NCBI GenBank assembly: GCA_947259195.1
Contig: CAMYLC010000163.1
Location: forward strand, 1-41,226
DNA: 41,226 nt
Reading direction: 5' to 3'
DNA from: Thermoanaerobaculia bacterium
GTDB lineage: Bacteria; Acidobacteriota; Thermoanaerobaculia; Multivoradales; JAHEKO01
Numbering within the stretch: position 1 is the stretch's first letter; every line of letters begins with the position of its first letter. Position numbers and translations under genes: made by a program. A model generated the notes under the pieces. That model was given only the letters and a program-made list of their open reading frames with translations, did no database searches and was not told the DNA's origin. Positions 25,101 to 32,994 of the stretch are shown here, piece after piece.

Positions 25101-27563
25101 GGCACAGACGCCCTGCGATTCCTGCACAATCTCGACTTCGCGGTCTCGCTGGACGGCAAGCAGTTCATACCCGTGGTCGAAGACGAACTCATGCCTATCA
25201 AGGCTGAGCAGGCCTTTGTTCTCGATCGACCGACCCTGGCGCGATATGCCCGGCTACAGCTAAGACGGGCCTTCGACGGTACCGCTGGACCCAGTCTGGG
25301 CTTCGGTGAGCTCAAGGTGATCGCCAAGCCAGGAATCGACATTTCCGGCGGCAAGGGATTCAACGTGGCCGCTCCCGCCCTAGGCGGCCATGTCGTCTGG
25401 TCGCGGCCAGCGATTTCCGCATCCAACTGGGATGGGGACATGCTGCGCGAGGACGAGAAGTACAACCAGCGGCGGGTCAAGGCTGGACAGGCGCTCGATT
25501 GGGTTGTCGGGTTTCACCACGATCGTGCCGCCCAGATCACCCGTCTCGAGTGGGCCGACTCACCAAAGCTGCCGCCCGGCACCAGAATCGAGAGCGTCTC
25601 CGTCGCCATCAGCCTGAACTCACCGGTGGGACCGTGGCAACCCCTCGGGGAGTGGAATCTCTCGTCGGGTTCGATGCCGACGTTTACCCTGGATCAACCG
25701 ACTTGGGCCCGGTTCGTCAAGTTCTCCGTGGCAGGACCGGAGGCGCAGAAGACCCATTCCCTGCCCGCGGTGCTGCGCATCTGGGAACGACCGACCGCGG
25801 AGGAGTACCGTTCGATCCTGGCTGAATGGGGATTCGCCAACCAGGCAGCCATCTACGAGGAGCTCCACCCGCTGCGGACCGACAAGCCGTTCAAAGCCGC
25901 CGGTCACGAATCGAAAGCCAAAGCGGCGCCCCTAGAGTTCGGTCGACTCGTCGACGGACAGGTCGTCCTCGGCCAGCACGAGCACTGGTACAGGCTCAAC
26001 GTCCCGGAGGATCAAAACTCCATCACGATCTCTATTGGGGGCGACCCGTCGGTCAGAACAGCGGTGCATCTCGAGAACAATGGCGGCGAGCCGGTACTGC
26101 TCAGGAGGCTCACACAGGAGAGCACACCACACCTTCACACCTTCGAGGCGATAGTCGAACCCGGTGGCTCCTACTATCTGAAAGTCGAAGAACCACCGCG
26201 CAATGTGGTCTTCCTCTGGGATACCAGCGCCAGCGTCGGTGCCTACCTGCCGGTGATCTATAACTCTCTTTTGGCCTACGCCGAGGATGTGGTGCCCGGC
26301 CGCGACGCCGCGAATCTCATCCCCTTTGGCGGCAAACTCTTGCTGCGCGACTGGTACGGCGAGCCTTACATACTGCAAACGGTCCTCAACGACTACCCGC
26401 GCAAGGAGAGCTCGAGCGAGGCCGAGGGAACTCTGTATACGGCCACGAGGGCGCTGGCTCCCCGTGCCGGTACCAAGGCAATCGTGATGGTGACCGATGC
26501 CGCCACCAATCGCTACCCGTTGGTATGGGACGAATTCGAGCGGGTCCAGCCACGTGTTTTCGGACTCGGCGTCGGCTCACAAGGCGCGCTCGGCCGTCAC
26601 CCGGCTCGCGAACAGGATCTGATGCAGGATTGGTCACGGGTCAACGGTGGGCACTACACCTACTTGCTCAGTGAGGGAGAGATGGAGATCGCCTTTGACC
26701 GCGCAGCGACGATGCTGCGACGACCCGCTGGATACACCCTCGAGGTTGTCAGCACCTTCAAAGAGACGCCTGGTCCCGGTTCACTCCAAGTGATTGCCAC
26801 GGACTCTGGAAGCGCTGCCGGCGCCGTCGAGCTCATCCTCGACGCCTCAGGCTCGATGCTCAAGCGTCTGGAGGGCAAACGACGCATTGTGATTGCCAAG
26901 GAAGTGTTGACCGAGGCCGTCACCGAGCACATCCCGGCCGGCACGCCGGTCGCCCTGCGGGTGTTTGGCCACAAGGAGCCCAACTCCTGTCGTACCGATC
27001 TGGAATTATCACTCCGCCCTCTGCTGCCGGCTGCTGCCTCCCAGGTGATCCAGCGTGTCGAGGCCAAGAACTTGGCCAAGACCCCAATCGCAGACTCGCT
27101 GGCCAAAGTCGAATCGGACCTCAAAGCTGCCAAGGGTCGCAAGGTCATCGTGCTGGTCACCGATGGCGAAGAGACCTGCGAGGGAGATCCTGAGAAAGTC
27201 ATCCAGAAGCTCCAGGACAAGGGCTTCGACATCTCTCTCAACATCGTCGGTTTTGCCATCGACGATGTCGACCTCGCGTCGCAATTCGAGAGTTGGGCCA
27301 GACTCGGCGGAGGCCGCTACTTCTCGGCCAGCAGCGAAGAGGGCCTGAGTGAGGCACTGAAGGGGGCTCTGCAGACCCCATTCGCCGTCTACGACACCGG
27401 CGGCACGCTCGTTGGCGAAGGGGTCGTCGGAGGCGACTCAATCGAGCTCGATCAGGGCTTCTACCGTGTCGTGGTACAGACCTCGCCACCGCAGACATTT
27501 TCCAAAGTCGAGGTGCCAGGAGAAAGGGAGGTCCAGATCGAGCTGGCTGCCGGAGGCAGCTGA
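22170..27563 (+). CDS. Giant secreted multidomain protein: PPC repeats, two galactose-binding-like modules, tandem VWA
   Basis: This protein has 1797 residues. The ATG is chosen over a TTG 6 bp upstream, with TGAGGA 10 nt before the ATG. The signal peptide runs to about residue 28. Five modules each begin with ExEPND/N-type motifs near 36, 312, 430, 545 and 661, the signature of pre-peptidase C-terminal (PPC) beta-sandwich domains. A sixth, degenerate one lies near 1260. Residues about 890-1240 look like two discoidin/NPCBM-type modules (both start GFNVA). Two VWA domains follow. The first has DTSAS near 1351, and the second has a classical MIDAS DASGSM near 1557 with VTDGEE. It is likely cell-surface or periplasmic, for adhesion or complex assembly. 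It starts an operon with the M48 protease and adenylate cyclase genes. Confidence 0.85.
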   Translation: MSAPATTLARNLSSTALLLLIAATGAYSQPSLYEVEPNNTPAEATEISGEVLVIGAMEGGDQDAYRWTVSDVDAQKRWTLELQGIPGRLTLVEVIQVEYADNGIDVVGTDRLFKMGTRDGSKPSIHEDLLFEPGEYILGVAHGGGGGGSAYRPPVDSVSFGDQGVTKSADTSEPGGYRLTIREGSSLHLEQKPQDRATVESAYKLRLGSENAAYLETPDTWYRFDISDKDASQSWDLNGQVPVGRQVNSFLYASDGTQLAKTSSDGKGRLSFRDLGLEVGSYTVELASQDSGYIRTLIATSVGQRIEGAEAEPNDSWKLANRASLSQPVTGRMAKGNEADYFLFSLDDATADHVLELKLETGGEQQIQLCLLDSRGQRLQCRSAKGTVGLPDLVLTPGEWGFVAERGPEGAEYTVTLSQQGSIEAGREAEPNDRVEFASGVPSNNRIKGRFSGTDTDFYKVLVTDEPQLWRFQVIGDEIHELAYNDGAGIQNQVYRAPAGQRRVRLDNVFLMPGIHHVRVSGRDGGTYTLLARAIGPPDPNGEFEPNDDTSRMQPLRFGQTRTGLLEDGQDSDNYRFYLGAWDRIRLTIAPPPDGEIMAHLYWDKSSFKQFNRPQPGQKVILEGLFPPGDYRLALSAKTTSEAEYRLSLERLERFGCPTDCEPNDNLDFANPLPAEHIVEGRVHEWRDSDWYRLPLFDEPAEIILSSEPRHEVQVVTRAYAARSVVAWDHEAELWRGTVPAGSQHYLQVKGSPNSPYRLEVRFPKGPAVRTEPAELSLELSLELEAAEVGAYRHYGQQVEGRLLLTNKGSASASVSLQAVTSDFRWQVELMETEKTIPAGGKQVVPLTLLVPADAWADWPVRLSVQATTNEGARRETFFEISAGRETPPVNAVYGWTVPDELRGGFNVAWEALGGRWTGEKDTVIGTGFPYLFDGMMVENLGLQMRGGTELHEDDVVVELAGEEPIEVAGLMLSELAGTDALRFLHNLDFAVSLDGKQFIPVVEDELMPIKAEQAFVLDRPTLARYARLQLRRAFDGTAGPSLGFGELKVIAKPGIDISGGKGFNVAAPALGGHVVWSRPAISASNWDGDMLREDEKYNQRRVKAGQALDWVVGFHHDRAAQITRLEWADSPKLPPGTRIESVSVAISLNSPVGPWQPLGEWNLSSGSMPTFTLDQPTWARFVKFSVAGPEAQKTHSLPAVLRIWERPTAEEYRSILAEWGFANQAAIYEELHPLRTDKPFKAAGHESKAKAAPLEFGRLVDGQVVLGQHEHWYRLNVPEDQNSITISIGGDPSVRTAVHLENNGGEPVLLRRLTQESTPHLHTFEAIVEPGGSYYLKVEEPPRNVVFLWDTSASVGAYLPVIYNSLLAYAEDVVPGRDAANLIPFGGKLLLRDWYGEPYILQTVLNDYPRKESSSEAEGTLYTATRALAPRAGTKAIVMVTDAATNRYPLVWDEFERVQPRVFGLGVGSQGALGRHPAREQDLMQDWSRVNGGHYTYLLSEGEMEIAFDRAATMLRRPAGYTLEVVSTFKETPGPGSLQVIATDSGSAAGAVELILDASGSMLKRLEGKRRIVIAKEVLTEAVTEHIPAGTPVALRVFGHKEPNSCRTDLELSLRPLLPAAASQVIQRVEAKNLAKTPIADSLAKVESDLKAAKGRKVIVLVTDGEETCEGDPEKVIQKLQDKGFDISLNIVGFAIDDVDLASQFESWARLGGGRYFSASSEEGLSEALKGALQTPFAVYDTGGTLVGEGVVGGDSIELDQGFYRVVVQTSPPQTFSKVEVPGEREVQIELAAGGS

Positions 27564-27656
27564 TCGCCAGCACCTCGGCCGACAATTTCGTAAGATGCTT
27601 GAAAGACCGCATCAATCGAAGCCTCGCCGTCCTGCTTGCCCTCGAGGGACCGTGCC

Positions 27657-28805
27657 ATGATCCGACAAACACTAGCCATCCTCGTGCTCCTGGCATCTGC
27701 GCTTCCCGCCGACGCCCAGTTCAACCTCAACAAGATCAAGAAGGCTGTCGACACCGCGACCGAGGTCGCCGAGGTGGTGGATGACTTCACATTCTCGGAA
27801 GCCGAGGAGATCGAGCTGGGGCTGGCCATTAGCAACCGGATCCGGGCCCGATACGGCGTCGCCCAGGACGTCGACGTAACTCGCTACATGAGTCTTGTGG
27901 GCGCCACGGTGGCCCAGAAGAGCGGCCGGCCCTCGATTCCCTGGCGGTGGATCGTTCTCGACTCCGACATAGTCAATGCTTTCGCCGCGCCCGGTGGCTA
28001 TGTTCACGTAACACGCGGCGCTCTGGCGGTCATCAAGAGCGAGGCGGAGTTGGCCGGAGTGCTGGCCCACGAGGCCGCACACATCACCCGCAAGCACACC
28101 TTGAAGGCCCTACAGAAATCCTTAGGGATGGAGCTCGCCCAGAACCAGGCCTCGTTCACGGTGGGCTCGGCACTCTTCGAAGCGGCTGCGGATCAGGCAG
28201 CCAGAGCGGTGCTTGCAGGCTTCGGCCAGTCCGAGGAGCTGGAGGCTGACCAGGTGGGCGTCGAGATCGCTGCCCGGGTTGGATATCAGGCTGCTGGCCT
28301 GACCAATTTCCTCGGCACCCTGAACGCTCTCACTGCTGGCTCCTCCTCGAGCTCTGCTCTGTTCCGCTCGCATCCCGAAACCGACGAGCGGATCAAGAAG
28401 CTCAACAAGACGATCCGGCAAAATCATCTGGACGGTGGGGTTTGGCTGGCAGAGCGCTACGCTGTCTATGTGACCTACGAAGTCGCGGCAGCAAGCACAG
28501 GCGGACCCGGGGTCGCGGGGGGGCGGGGCGTGGCCGGCTCGAGCGAAGGCGATGCACCCGCAGAGGACGAGGTGGCAGAAGAGGACAAGGAGGACGATGG
28601 CGGGTTCTCGCTCGCCAAGCTTGTCAATCCCTTCGCCATGGGCGAGGAGGAGGAGTCGGCGGAGGTGACGGGTGCCGGCGCAGGGCGGGCCGTGGGTGAA
28701 GAGGCTGGCGAAGACGAAGGCGGCGTCAAGACCACCGAGATCGTCGAGATCCAGCTGACCCCCTCAGAAATCGGAGCCTTCCAGAGAGAGGGCGGCCTCA
28801 AGTAG
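27657..28805 (+). CDS. Secreted M48-family metalloprotease
   Basis: This protein has 382 residues. The ATG has GAGGGA 7 nt upstream. An upstream start 21 bp earlier has no such site. The signal peptide ends ALPADA at residue 20. The catalytic motif is HEAAH (138-142) inside ELAGVLAHEAAHITRKH, and EELEAD (193-198) provides the third zinc ligand. NAFAAPGGYVHVTRGAL matches periplasmic BepA/LoiP-type M48 proteases that act on outer-membrane proteins. After the protease domain (to about 275) comes a long Gly/Glu/Asp-rich low-complexity tail, unusual for the family. It lies 93 bp after the giant VWA gene and 9 bp before the cyclase gene. Confidence 0.9.
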   Translation: MIRQTLAILVLLASALPADAQFNLNKIKKAVDTATEVAEVVDDFTFSEAEEIELGLAISNRIRARYGVAQDVDVTRYMSLVGATVAQKSGRPSIPWRWIVLDSDIVNAFAAPGGYVHVTRGALAVIKSEAELAGVLAHEAAHITRKHTLKALQKSLGMELAQNQASFTVGSALFEAAADQAARAVLAGFGQSEELEADQVGVEIAARVGYQAAGLTNFLGTLNALTAGSSSSSALFRSHPETDERIKKLNKTIRQNHLDGGVWLAERYAVYVTYEVAAASTGGPGVAGGRGVAGSSEGDAPAEDEVAEEDKEDDGGFSLAKLVNPFAMGEEEESAEVTGAGAGRAVGEEAGEDEGGVKTTEIVEIQLTPSEIGAFQREGGLK

Positions 28806-28814
28806 GGTCCCCTC

Positions 28815-30743
28815 GTGAGGAGACCATCCAAGCGTGCAGCCTGGGTAGCGCTGGCGGTCGCCAGCGCCTTGATTGGCTTGGCTCTCAGCGAAACACGCAT
28901 TCTTCAGACGCTCGAGCTCAAGACCCTCGATCTGCGGTTTCGCCTCCTAGGTGACCAGGGTGTTGCCTCATCCGACATCGTATTGGTCGCCATCGACGAT
29001 GCCAGCATCAAGACCCTGGAACCCGCTGTCGGTCGGTGGCCGTGGCCGCGTGACACCCATACCGTCCTGATCAGCTATCTGGAGCGCGCCGGGGCCCGTC
29101 TGCTTGTCTTCGACCTCCTCTTCCTCGAGCGCGATGCGCAGAACCCCGAGGGGGATGCTGCCTTTGCTGAAGCGACTGCGGAGGCAGGCAATGTCGTCCA
29201 CTCCATTCACCTCGGGAATCAACAAACCGTTGAACCTCCGGCCGATTTACTGACCAGAGCTTCGATGCCCTCCGTCGGCGGCTTCGATACCTTCGCGGGA
29301 GTGGATTTCCCTCTGGAGCCCGTCGCTCGCGGTGCTACGGCTCTGGGGCACGTCGCCATGGCATTGGATCAGGATGGTCCCTGGCGGCGCTATCTGCTCC
29401 TCGCCGGGCACGAAGACCGCCTGCTACCCTCGCTCGCCCTGATCACTGCATTGGCCAGTGAGGGTAAGGCTCTGGACTCACTCCACGTTGTGGACCACGA
29501 GGTCCAGGTTGGGGAGACCGAGATTCCCCTCGGCGCGGATTGGCGTCTGCCGATCTGGTTCAACGGTGGTTCCGGCACTTACACCAAGTACTCCTACGGC
29601 CAGCTCTTCTACTCTGAGCTCCAGCTCCGTGAAAACCAGGAACCAGGCCTCGATCCTGACCTCTTCGTTGACAAGATCGTGATCGTCGGCCTCTCGGCAG
29701 CCGGCCTACACGACATCTTCACGACGCCCTACAGCGGTGGACGTGGCGAGCAGGGCGAAGGACTCGGCAAGATGCACGGCTTCGAGATTCACGCCAACGT
29801 GATCGATGATCTCCTGCATGGGAGATTCCTGAGGCAGGCGCCCTTCTGGCAGCATCTTGGACTGGCGCTCTTGGTGGCGGTTGTCACGGTTTGGCTGACC
29901 CTCTACGCCGGCTTGATCGCTGCCATCGTCGGGGCGATGGTCGTGCCGGTGGCTTACCTGGCGCTGGTCCAGTGGGACTTCGGCCATCGCTATCAACTAC
30001 CCGTCGTCCCAGTGATGCTCTCCTGGGCGCTGGCATTGAGCGCGGGATTCGTCTACCAGTATTGGGTGGAGTCAGCCGAGAAGCGCAGGGTCAAGCGGAT
30101 CTTCTCCCGCTACGTCTCACCCGATGTCTACCGAGAGTTGCTGGACAACCCCGACGCAGCCTCGCTCGGCGGGACTCGACGCGAGATGAGCGTGCTGTTC
30201 TCCGACCTGCGGGGCTTCACGACTTTCTCTGAGGGACGCACACCTGAGGAGGTCATCGATCAGCTCAACGAGTACTTCGCCGCTATGGTGGAGGTGGTCT
30301 TCGCCCATCGCGGCACGGTGGACAAGTTCGTGGGCGACATGATCATGGCTCTCTTTGGCGCTCCCCTGGAGGATGCCGCTCACGCCGACAACGCCGTGCG
30401 CTGCGCCCTGGCCATGCAGCAACGCCTGCGGGAACTCAACAAGACTTGGCGAATCGACGGCCGCCCAGAGCTGGCCAGCGGCATCGGCATCAACAGCGGC
30501 GAAATGGTGGCGGGCAACCTGGGCTCGGAGAAGATCCAGAGCTATACCGTGATCGGTGACAATGTGAATCTCGGTGCTCGAATCGAGTCGCTGTGCAAGG
30601 AGTTCCAGGCCGAGATTCTCACCAGCGAGTTCACCGAGGCCCGGCTCACCGGCGACTACACCCTCGACGAGCTCGGCGAGGTAACCGTCAAGGGTAAGAC
30701 CCGACCCGTGAAGATCTTCCGCGTGCCACTTTCGACTTCCTAA
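28815..30743 (+). CDS. CHASE2-domain adenylate cyclase (class III)
   Basis: This protein has 642 residues with a GTG start 9 bp after the M48 stop. An N-terminal membrane helix is followed by a periplasmic CHASE2 sensor domain (about 35-330; DIVLVAIDDASIKTL, GRWPWPRD, IVIVGLSAAGLHD). Three membrane helices (about 340-420) lead to a class III cyclase domain (440-640). Metal-binding aspartates lie in SVLFSDLRGF and in DKFVGD. The substrate-specifying Lys (VDKF, near 503) and Asp (VIGDNVNLGAR, near 581) indicate ATP rather than GTP. The transition-state Asn and Arg (NLGAR) are present, so it should be active. A gene for a cyclic-nucleotide-binding channel lies just downstream, convergent. Confidence 0.92.
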   Translation: MRRPSKRAAWVALAVASALIGLALSETRILQTLELKTLDLRFRLLGDQGVASSDIVLVAIDDASIKTLEPAVGRWPWPRDTHTVLISYLERAGARLLVFDLLFLERDAQNPEGDAAFAEATAEAGNVVHSIHLGNQQTVEPPADLLTRASMPSVGGFDTFAGVDFPLEPVARGATALGHVAMALDQDGPWRRYLLLAGHEDRLLPSLALITALASEGKALDSLHVVDHEVQVGETEIPLGADWRLPIWFNGGSGTYTKYSYGQLFYSELQLRENQEPGLDPDLFVDKIVIVGLSAAGLHDIFTTPYSGGRGEQGEGLGKMHGFEIHANVIDDLLHGRFLRQAPFWQHLGLALLVAVVTVWLTLYAGLIAAIVGAMVVPVAYLALVQWDFGHRYQLPVVPVMLSWALALSAGFVYQYWVESAEKRRVKRIFSRYVSPDVYRELLDNPDAASLGGTRREMSVLFSDLRGFTTFSEGRTPEEVIDQLNEYFAAMVEVVFAHRGTVDKFVGDMIMALFGAPLEDAAHADNAVRCALAMQQRLRELNKTWRIDGRPELASGIGINSGEMVAGNLGSEKIQSYTVIGDNVNLGARIESLCKEFQAEILTSEFTEARLTGDYTLDELGEVTVKGKTRPVKIFRVPLSTS

Positions 30744-31063
30744 GACCATCCAGGACTACAGGTCCCAGCCATGGCCGCTGGTTGTATTAGGCCACGCCCG
30801 AGGCTCTCCCCCGTCGTCCTGGGCCTCCGGCTGGAGACCTCAGACGCGGCCTTGCGCCATCGCAATGCTCAGAGATCGAAGAAAGGATCGGTTCGGGGGA
30901 GGCTCAGTGCCTTACAGCCTCAACGGTGCCAGAGGTTCGGCGTGGGGACCTCCGGAGGGTTCTTGCAGCGGAAGGGAGGATAGCCCTCTGGGGGCCCCAC
31001 GTCGGACCCCTACACGAAGGGCTAACATTAATGCACCAATGGCCGGTAGCGGCACCAGCCGCT
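30744..31063. other. 320-bp gap between convergent cyclase and channel genes
   Basis: No gene is seen. It holds the large hairpin copy C (30934-31008) and, after 22 bp, the small hairpin (31031-31066), which runs into the last bases of the channel gene. The sequence GGTGCCAGAGGTTCGG before copy C is the same as before copy B. Confidence 0.7.
30934..31008 (+). repeat. Large covarying hairpin element, copy C
   Basis: The arms are GGTTCGGCGTGGGG (30934-30947) and CCCCACGTCGGACC (30995-31008), 14 pairs with two wobble pairs. A bulged A follows, then CCTCCG/TGGGGG and GAGGGTT/AGCCCTC. The last stem has changed from GGGGG/CCCCC in copies A and B to GAGGG/CCCTC on both sides, a compensatory change. 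The loop is CTTGCAGCGGAAGGGAGGAT. It lies 190 bp downstream of the adenylate cyclase gene, in the same orientation. Confidence 0.85.
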
Positions 31064-31066
31064 TCA
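31031..31066 (+). repeat. Small hairpin following copy C
   Basis: The stem is GGCCGGT (31041-31047) with ACCAGCC (31054-31060), one C-A mismatch. It is preceded by ATGCACCAA and followed by GCTTCA. The same 36-bp arrangement follows copy D with 6 differences. One pair changes from T-A here to C-G there. The 3' end overlaps the stop region of the channel gene by 3 bp. Confidence 0.7.
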
Positions 31067-32581
31067 GGAAAGCGAGAAGAAAGTTCGGATCCGGCGTAGG
31101 AATGTCTGCTCGTCCTCGAGAGAGACTTCGGCAGCGTCTCGGCTGCGCCGATCTTCCAGCGTCTCCAAGGTGTCCAGGCGGCGGGCTGCAAGAGCCCGAC
31201 TCAGGGACTCGGCGATGCGCGGGTCGCCCTCCAGAGTCGCAGCTAGCGCCGGCTTGGAGAGAACGAGAACACCGCAGGGATCCCTGGCGATCACCGTGGC
31301 ACTGCGGGGCTCACCGGTCAGCAGCGACATCTCGCCGAAGAAGGCCCCTTCCTCCAGGATCGCCAGGTCCACGTGCTTGCCCTCCTGTTCGGGATCGGAC
31401 TTGGTCACCCGCACCGCCCCCTTTTCGACCACGAAGAGAGAGTCGCCCTCGTCTCCTTCGCTGACCAGAATCTCGCCTGCATCGAACAGCTTGCGCTGCG
31501 ATGAAGCCGCGAGCTGCCGCACGATCTGATCGTCGAGCTCGTGGAAGATGTCGACTCTAGAGAACAGCTCAGACGCCTTGCGCAGGGCCTTGCCCTGTCG
31601 ATGCTGCTCCATATCTGGAGCCTCGTGCATGTGAATCGTGCGGATGGGAAAGGGTATCTCGATGCCGTGGCGTTTGAGCTGGTACCAGATGCGGGAGTTG
31701 ACACCATCCCTGAAGCGCGAGACATTGGCCGCCCGCCGCGTCCAGACTCGCATGAAGTAGGTGATGGCGTGGTCGTCGAAGCTCTCGAGGTGAATGCGGA
31801 CCGCTGGTCGCTCGAGGGCACCCGGGGCCGAATGCGCTGCCTTGCGCAAGACCTCCTTGATCTCCGCTGGAGGCACACCGTAGGGCAGGCCGATGCGAAT
31901 CTCCACGGCGAAGGGCCGCTCGCCCGATCCGTAGTTGATCAACCGAGACACCGAGAGATTGGCGTTGGGCTCGTAGACGTCGAGGCCCTCTTTGGTCCTC
32001 AGATGGGTGCTGCGCCAGGACATGTCCACGACCTGTGCCCGAACACCTCCTTCGATCACCAGCCAGTCACCGGGCCGAAACGGCTTTTCCAGATCGAGCG
32101 CCATGCCTGAGAAGACGTTCTTCAGCGTGTCCTGCAGCGCCAGGCCGATCACAGCCGATAGCACAGTCGAAGAGACCAGCACTGCACCGACTGGCTGGTT
32201 CAGGATCTCGGTGGCTGCGAAGAGACCGACGGCGATCAGTAGCCCGAGTCTCAGGACATCCCTCGCCAGCTTTGGCACCAGTGGCCCCTGATCCTTGCCC
32301 CAGGGTCGCTGAAGGATCAACGAATCGACGAGTGCATAGAGAACCAGAGCGGTGAGCAGCAGCGCTACGGTGGACGCGACGCCACCGACAGCCGAGGCGA
32401 GCAGGTCGATCCCCAGGCTCTGCAAGGCAGCAAGCGTGGCAAGGCTCAATGCCCAGAGGTGATAGAGGAGATTGAGATGAAACTGCGGAAGGCGCTTCCT
32501 CAGCAAGAGATACAAGACCTCCAGAACGAGGATCACCCCTGCGCCAACTGCCACTGCCGTCAGCCACTGGCCTGACATCAT
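31064..32581 (-). CDS. MscS-family channel with C-terminal cyclic-nucleotide-binding domain
   Basis: This protein has 505 residues. Four or so membrane helices (about 5-150) end in the MscS pore helix and beta domain (SSTVLSAVIGLALQDTLKNVFSGM, then PFRPGDWLVIEG). The MscS vestibule continues to about 330. A CNBD follows (about 345-470). Its phosphate-binding cassette FFGEMSLLTGEPRSATV keeps the Glu and Arg that bind the cyclic phosphate and ribose. This is the architecture of bacterial cyclic-nucleotide-gated (bCNG) channels, which respond to cAMP more than to tension. It is convergent with the adenylate cyclase gene. No Shine-Dalgarno sequence is seen before the double ATG. Confidence 0.9.
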   Translation of the reverse strand: MMSGQWLTAVAVGAGVILVLEVLYLLLRKRLPQFHLNLLYHLWALSLATLAALQSLGIDLLASAVGGVASTVALLLTALVLYALVDSLILQRPWGKDQGPLVPKLARDVLRLGLLIAVGLFAATEILNQPVGAVLVSSTVLSAVIGLALQDTLKNVFSGMALDLEKPFRPGDWLVIEGGVRAQVVDMSWRSTHLRTKEGLDVYEPNANLSVSRLINYGSGERPFAVEIRIGLPYGVPPAEIKEVLRKAAHSAPGALERPAVRIHLESFDDHAITYFMRVWTRRAANVSRFRDGVNSRIWYQLKRHGIEIPFPIRTIHMHEAPDMEQHRQGKALRKASELFSRVDIFHELDDQIVRQLAASSQRKLFDAGEILVSEGDEGDSLFVVEKGAVRVTKSDPEQEGKHVDLAILEEGAFFGEMSLLTGEPRSATVIARDPCGVLVLSKPALAATLEGDPRIAESLSRALAARRLDTLETLEDRRSRDAAEVSLEDEQTFLRRIRTFFSLS

Positions 32582-32642
32582 TGTGGCTGAAGCTTACTAG
32601 AATGGGCGACAGCCTCATTAGATCTGCTCTAGGAGGAGCTTC

Positions 32643-32918
32643 ATGAGTATCCAGGAAGTGATGCGAGAAATCGGTGAATTTCTAGCGACACCGCTGCACA
32701 CGATAGGAGATACGGAGAGGACGGTGGGCACTACCTTGACCGTCGCACTCATGGTTCTGGTGACGTGGTGGCTCGCGCGTCTCTTGAGCAAGTTCATCAT
32801 GCGAGCCTTCAAACGGCGAGGCACCGTGGATCACGATGCCGTTCGCCCCTACGCTCGGGCGGCTCAGGTACTCGTCCTGGTCGTGGATTCTCTGCGGGGC
32901 CTGCGCCGCGCGGCTTGA
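32643..32918 (+). pseudogene. Truncated MscS-like channel gene (N-terminal part only)
   Basis: The 91-residue product has a perfect AGGAGGA ribosome-binding site. The segment VALMVLVTWWLARLLSKFIM followed by RAFKRRGTVDHDAVRPYARAAQVLVLVV matches the N-terminal and linker region of small MscS channels. The pore helix and beta domain that should follow are missing. The frame ends in an unrelated DSLRGLRRAA. The other two frames downstream do not restore MscS sequence, so a deletion is more likely than a frameshift. It may still be translated as a small membrane protein. CorA follows 76 bp later. Confidence 0.6.
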
Positions 32919-32994
32919 TGGATACAGCTTTGGGAGGTGATGCCATGAGTTCGACTCGCCACGCACCACGGCACTTCCAACAGGAGGGAGAGAA

